Source: Bigelowiella natans CCMP2755 (Eukaryota; Cercozoa; Chlorarachniophyceae). Taken from it: a DNA stretch of 64,000 bases. The stretch covers positions 16,986 through 80,985 of the forward strand of contig ADNK01003064.1 of the NCBI GenBank assembly GCA_000320545.1. The letters are read 5' to 3'. Positions 63,133 through 64,000 of the stretch are shown one piece after another. The first letter of the stretch is position 1. The number at the start of each line of letters is the position of its first letter. Under the pieces are notes generated by a model that saw only the letters and a list, made by a program, of their open reading frames with translations, did no database searches and was not told where the DNA came from. Position numbers and translations under genes: made by a program.

Positions 63133-63562
63133 ATGGGTAGCATTATAGCATCCAACATAATAATCTTACCGCTGCTCCTGCAAGAAAGAGAGCTCAATTC
63201 TGCGACAAAGAACACAGAAACATTGCGGAGACAACCAGCAATAGGAATAAAGATATATCTTAATCAATAAATTTCGGATATGTTAGTTGTTATGATATAG
63301 AGTGATGTGATGAGTAAACAACTCACTTAGCGTTCTGGAGTTCCAAGTTTAGACTCAGAAAGTCTCCTTTCTCCCCCAAAGCCTGTGAGCAAAGGTATCC
63401 ATTCATTCATTCATTCATTCATTTATCGTTGTTTGTTCGTCGTAGTAGCAGTGTTGTATTCCCATACTTCTTCTGATAATTCCATACTACTATTGCCTCG
63501 CTAACTACTACTTCATCTGAGGTTAGAGCTTCGAGCTTCTTCTTTAGAGTCTCAATTTCAGC
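58478..63562 (-). CDS. CEP290-like coiled-coil protein, C-terminal part (gene continues past the window)
   Basis: Predicted structural protein of the ciliary transition zone and basal body. Short exons, nearly all joining in phase: 63512-63562, 63327-63382, 62975-63026, 62696-62749, about 62098-62156, 61964-62031, 61619-61689, 61253-61316, 61046-61089, 60825-60873, 60658-60705, 60315-60365, 59632-59665, 59506-59544, 59307-59385, 58998-59047, 58825-58898, 58668-58716, 58478-58570. Almost the whole translation is heptad coiled coil rich in Glu, Lys, Gln and Leu. The key evidence is ELSAFDHEFFDEIEDLK spanning the last two exons; vertebrate CEP290 ends with a very similar LSAFD..FFEEIEDLK segment close to its C-terminus. 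The stop is TAG at 58478-58480. Phase breaks between 60315 and 59665, near 62696-62156, and around 59385-59047 suggest short exons I missed. The start and most of the protein lie beyond 64000. Confidence 0.8.
59411..59447. repeat. TA microsatellite in CEP290-like intron
   Basis: Pure TA run between the 59307-59385 and 59506-59544 exons. A second one lies at about 60210-60240, followed by a CTA run. Confidence 0.92.
63089..63124. repeat. CT microsatellite in CEP290-like intron
   Basis: CT run on the plus strand (GA in gene sense) in the intron between the 63327-63382 and 62975-63026 exons. Confidence 0.92.
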
Positions 63563-64000
63563 CTAAGTGATGTTGATTTACGAGAGAGAGAGAGAGAGAT
63601 CCCCATGAGGGCTATACTTTTTGACTGGATGTTCCAAGTTTGTGCTGAGTTTGAAAATCATATGGATACAACCCTTTTTAGCTGTTAGCCTTGTAGATCA
63701 AGTCTTAAACAAATTTTCCATCCCCGAAAATGAAACTGCCAACTTGTGGGCATTACCGGGCATTCTGGTTGCTTCCAAAACTTCTTGAAACCCAGTTTCC
63801 GATTTAAACGAATTACTTTTTTTATGCGACGATCTCTACACTCACGATGAACTATTGGAGATGGATATGGACTTATTGTCCATACTTAATTTCTCTCCAG
63901 ACGCAGTCACGGTTATACATATCTTCATTTATGATGAGGAATGCGGAATTGAAAAAGACGAGGGGGAAATTTGGTGGTTATATGGGAATTACTGGGCTGA
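63563..64000. other. Right edge, probably intron of the CEP290-like gene
   Basis: No exon could be recognised. A short GA run lies at 63582-63599. The stretch should be intronic or contain an exon too short to see, since the coding sequence upstream (in gene sense) of 63562 must come from beyond it. Confidence 0.4.

Noticed and set aside
63170-63177. Possible 8-base micro-exon in the CEP290-like gene
   Set aside because: It has AG before and GT after, but joining 63327-63382 directly to 62975-63026 keeps phase and the coiled coil, whereas including it breaks the frame.

Overview
The window is nuclear DNA from an intron-dense eukaryote, most likely a unicellular one. Genes are split into many short exons (often 30-160 bases) with GT..AG introns. 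Most introns carry long microsatellites (GTA/TAC, CAT/ATG, CTT, AT, GA). No operons, CRISPR arrays, insertion sequences, rRNA or convincing tRNA genes are visible. A gene matching the C-terminus of CEP290, a ciliary transition-zone protein, implies a lineage that makes flagella or cilia. The asparaginyl-tRNA synthetase has a hydrophobic then basic N-terminal extension. That would fit organelle targeting, possibly bipartite targeting to a complex plastid, but this is not proven. I do not name a species.

Layout: 1-2.9 kb, no secure gene. 2.9-5.8 kb (+), ZIP metal transporter like SLC39A9. 8.0-14.9 kb (+), SMYD/SET-type lysine methyltransferase. 15.7-21.6 kb (-), asparaginyl-tRNA synthetase in 16 exons. 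22.3-23.7 kb (+), membrane-anchored Kelch protein. 24.9-29.4 kb (-), ABCG half-transporter in 13 exons. 30.0-37.0 kb (+), PiT-type phosphate permease. 38.1-40.9 kb (-), membrane di-iron desaturase/hydroxylase-like protein. 41.7-45.4 kb (+), aldo/keto reductase. 48.6-49.25 kb (+), CMC2-like mitochondrial twin-CX9C protein. 51.8-54.6 kb (-), unrecognised multi-pass membrane protein. 55.8-57.8 kb (+), basic Ser/Asn-rich unknown protein. 58.5-63.6 kb (-), C-terminal part of a CEP290-like coiled-coil protein that runs off the right edge.

Exon models were built by hand from protein similarity plus splice sites, and each was checked for reading-frame phase. AsnRS, ABCG, the Kelch gene, AKR, CMC2 and the 55.8-57.8 kb gene close in phase from start to stop. 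The ZIP, SMYD, PiT, di-iron, orphan membrane and CEP290 genes each have at least one unresolved junction or end.

The genes are not an obvious pathway: metal uptake, phosphate uptake, lipid export or oxidation, tRNA charging, mitochondrial assembly and cilium structure are mixed, as expected of ordinary eukaryotic synteny. I did not find a convincing new biological system. The most interesting signals are structural. GTA microsatellites start exactly at splice donors, an 88-bp minisatellite has copied a splice donor three times, and microsatellite-poor, TGCA-rich spacers sit between genes, several of them convergent.
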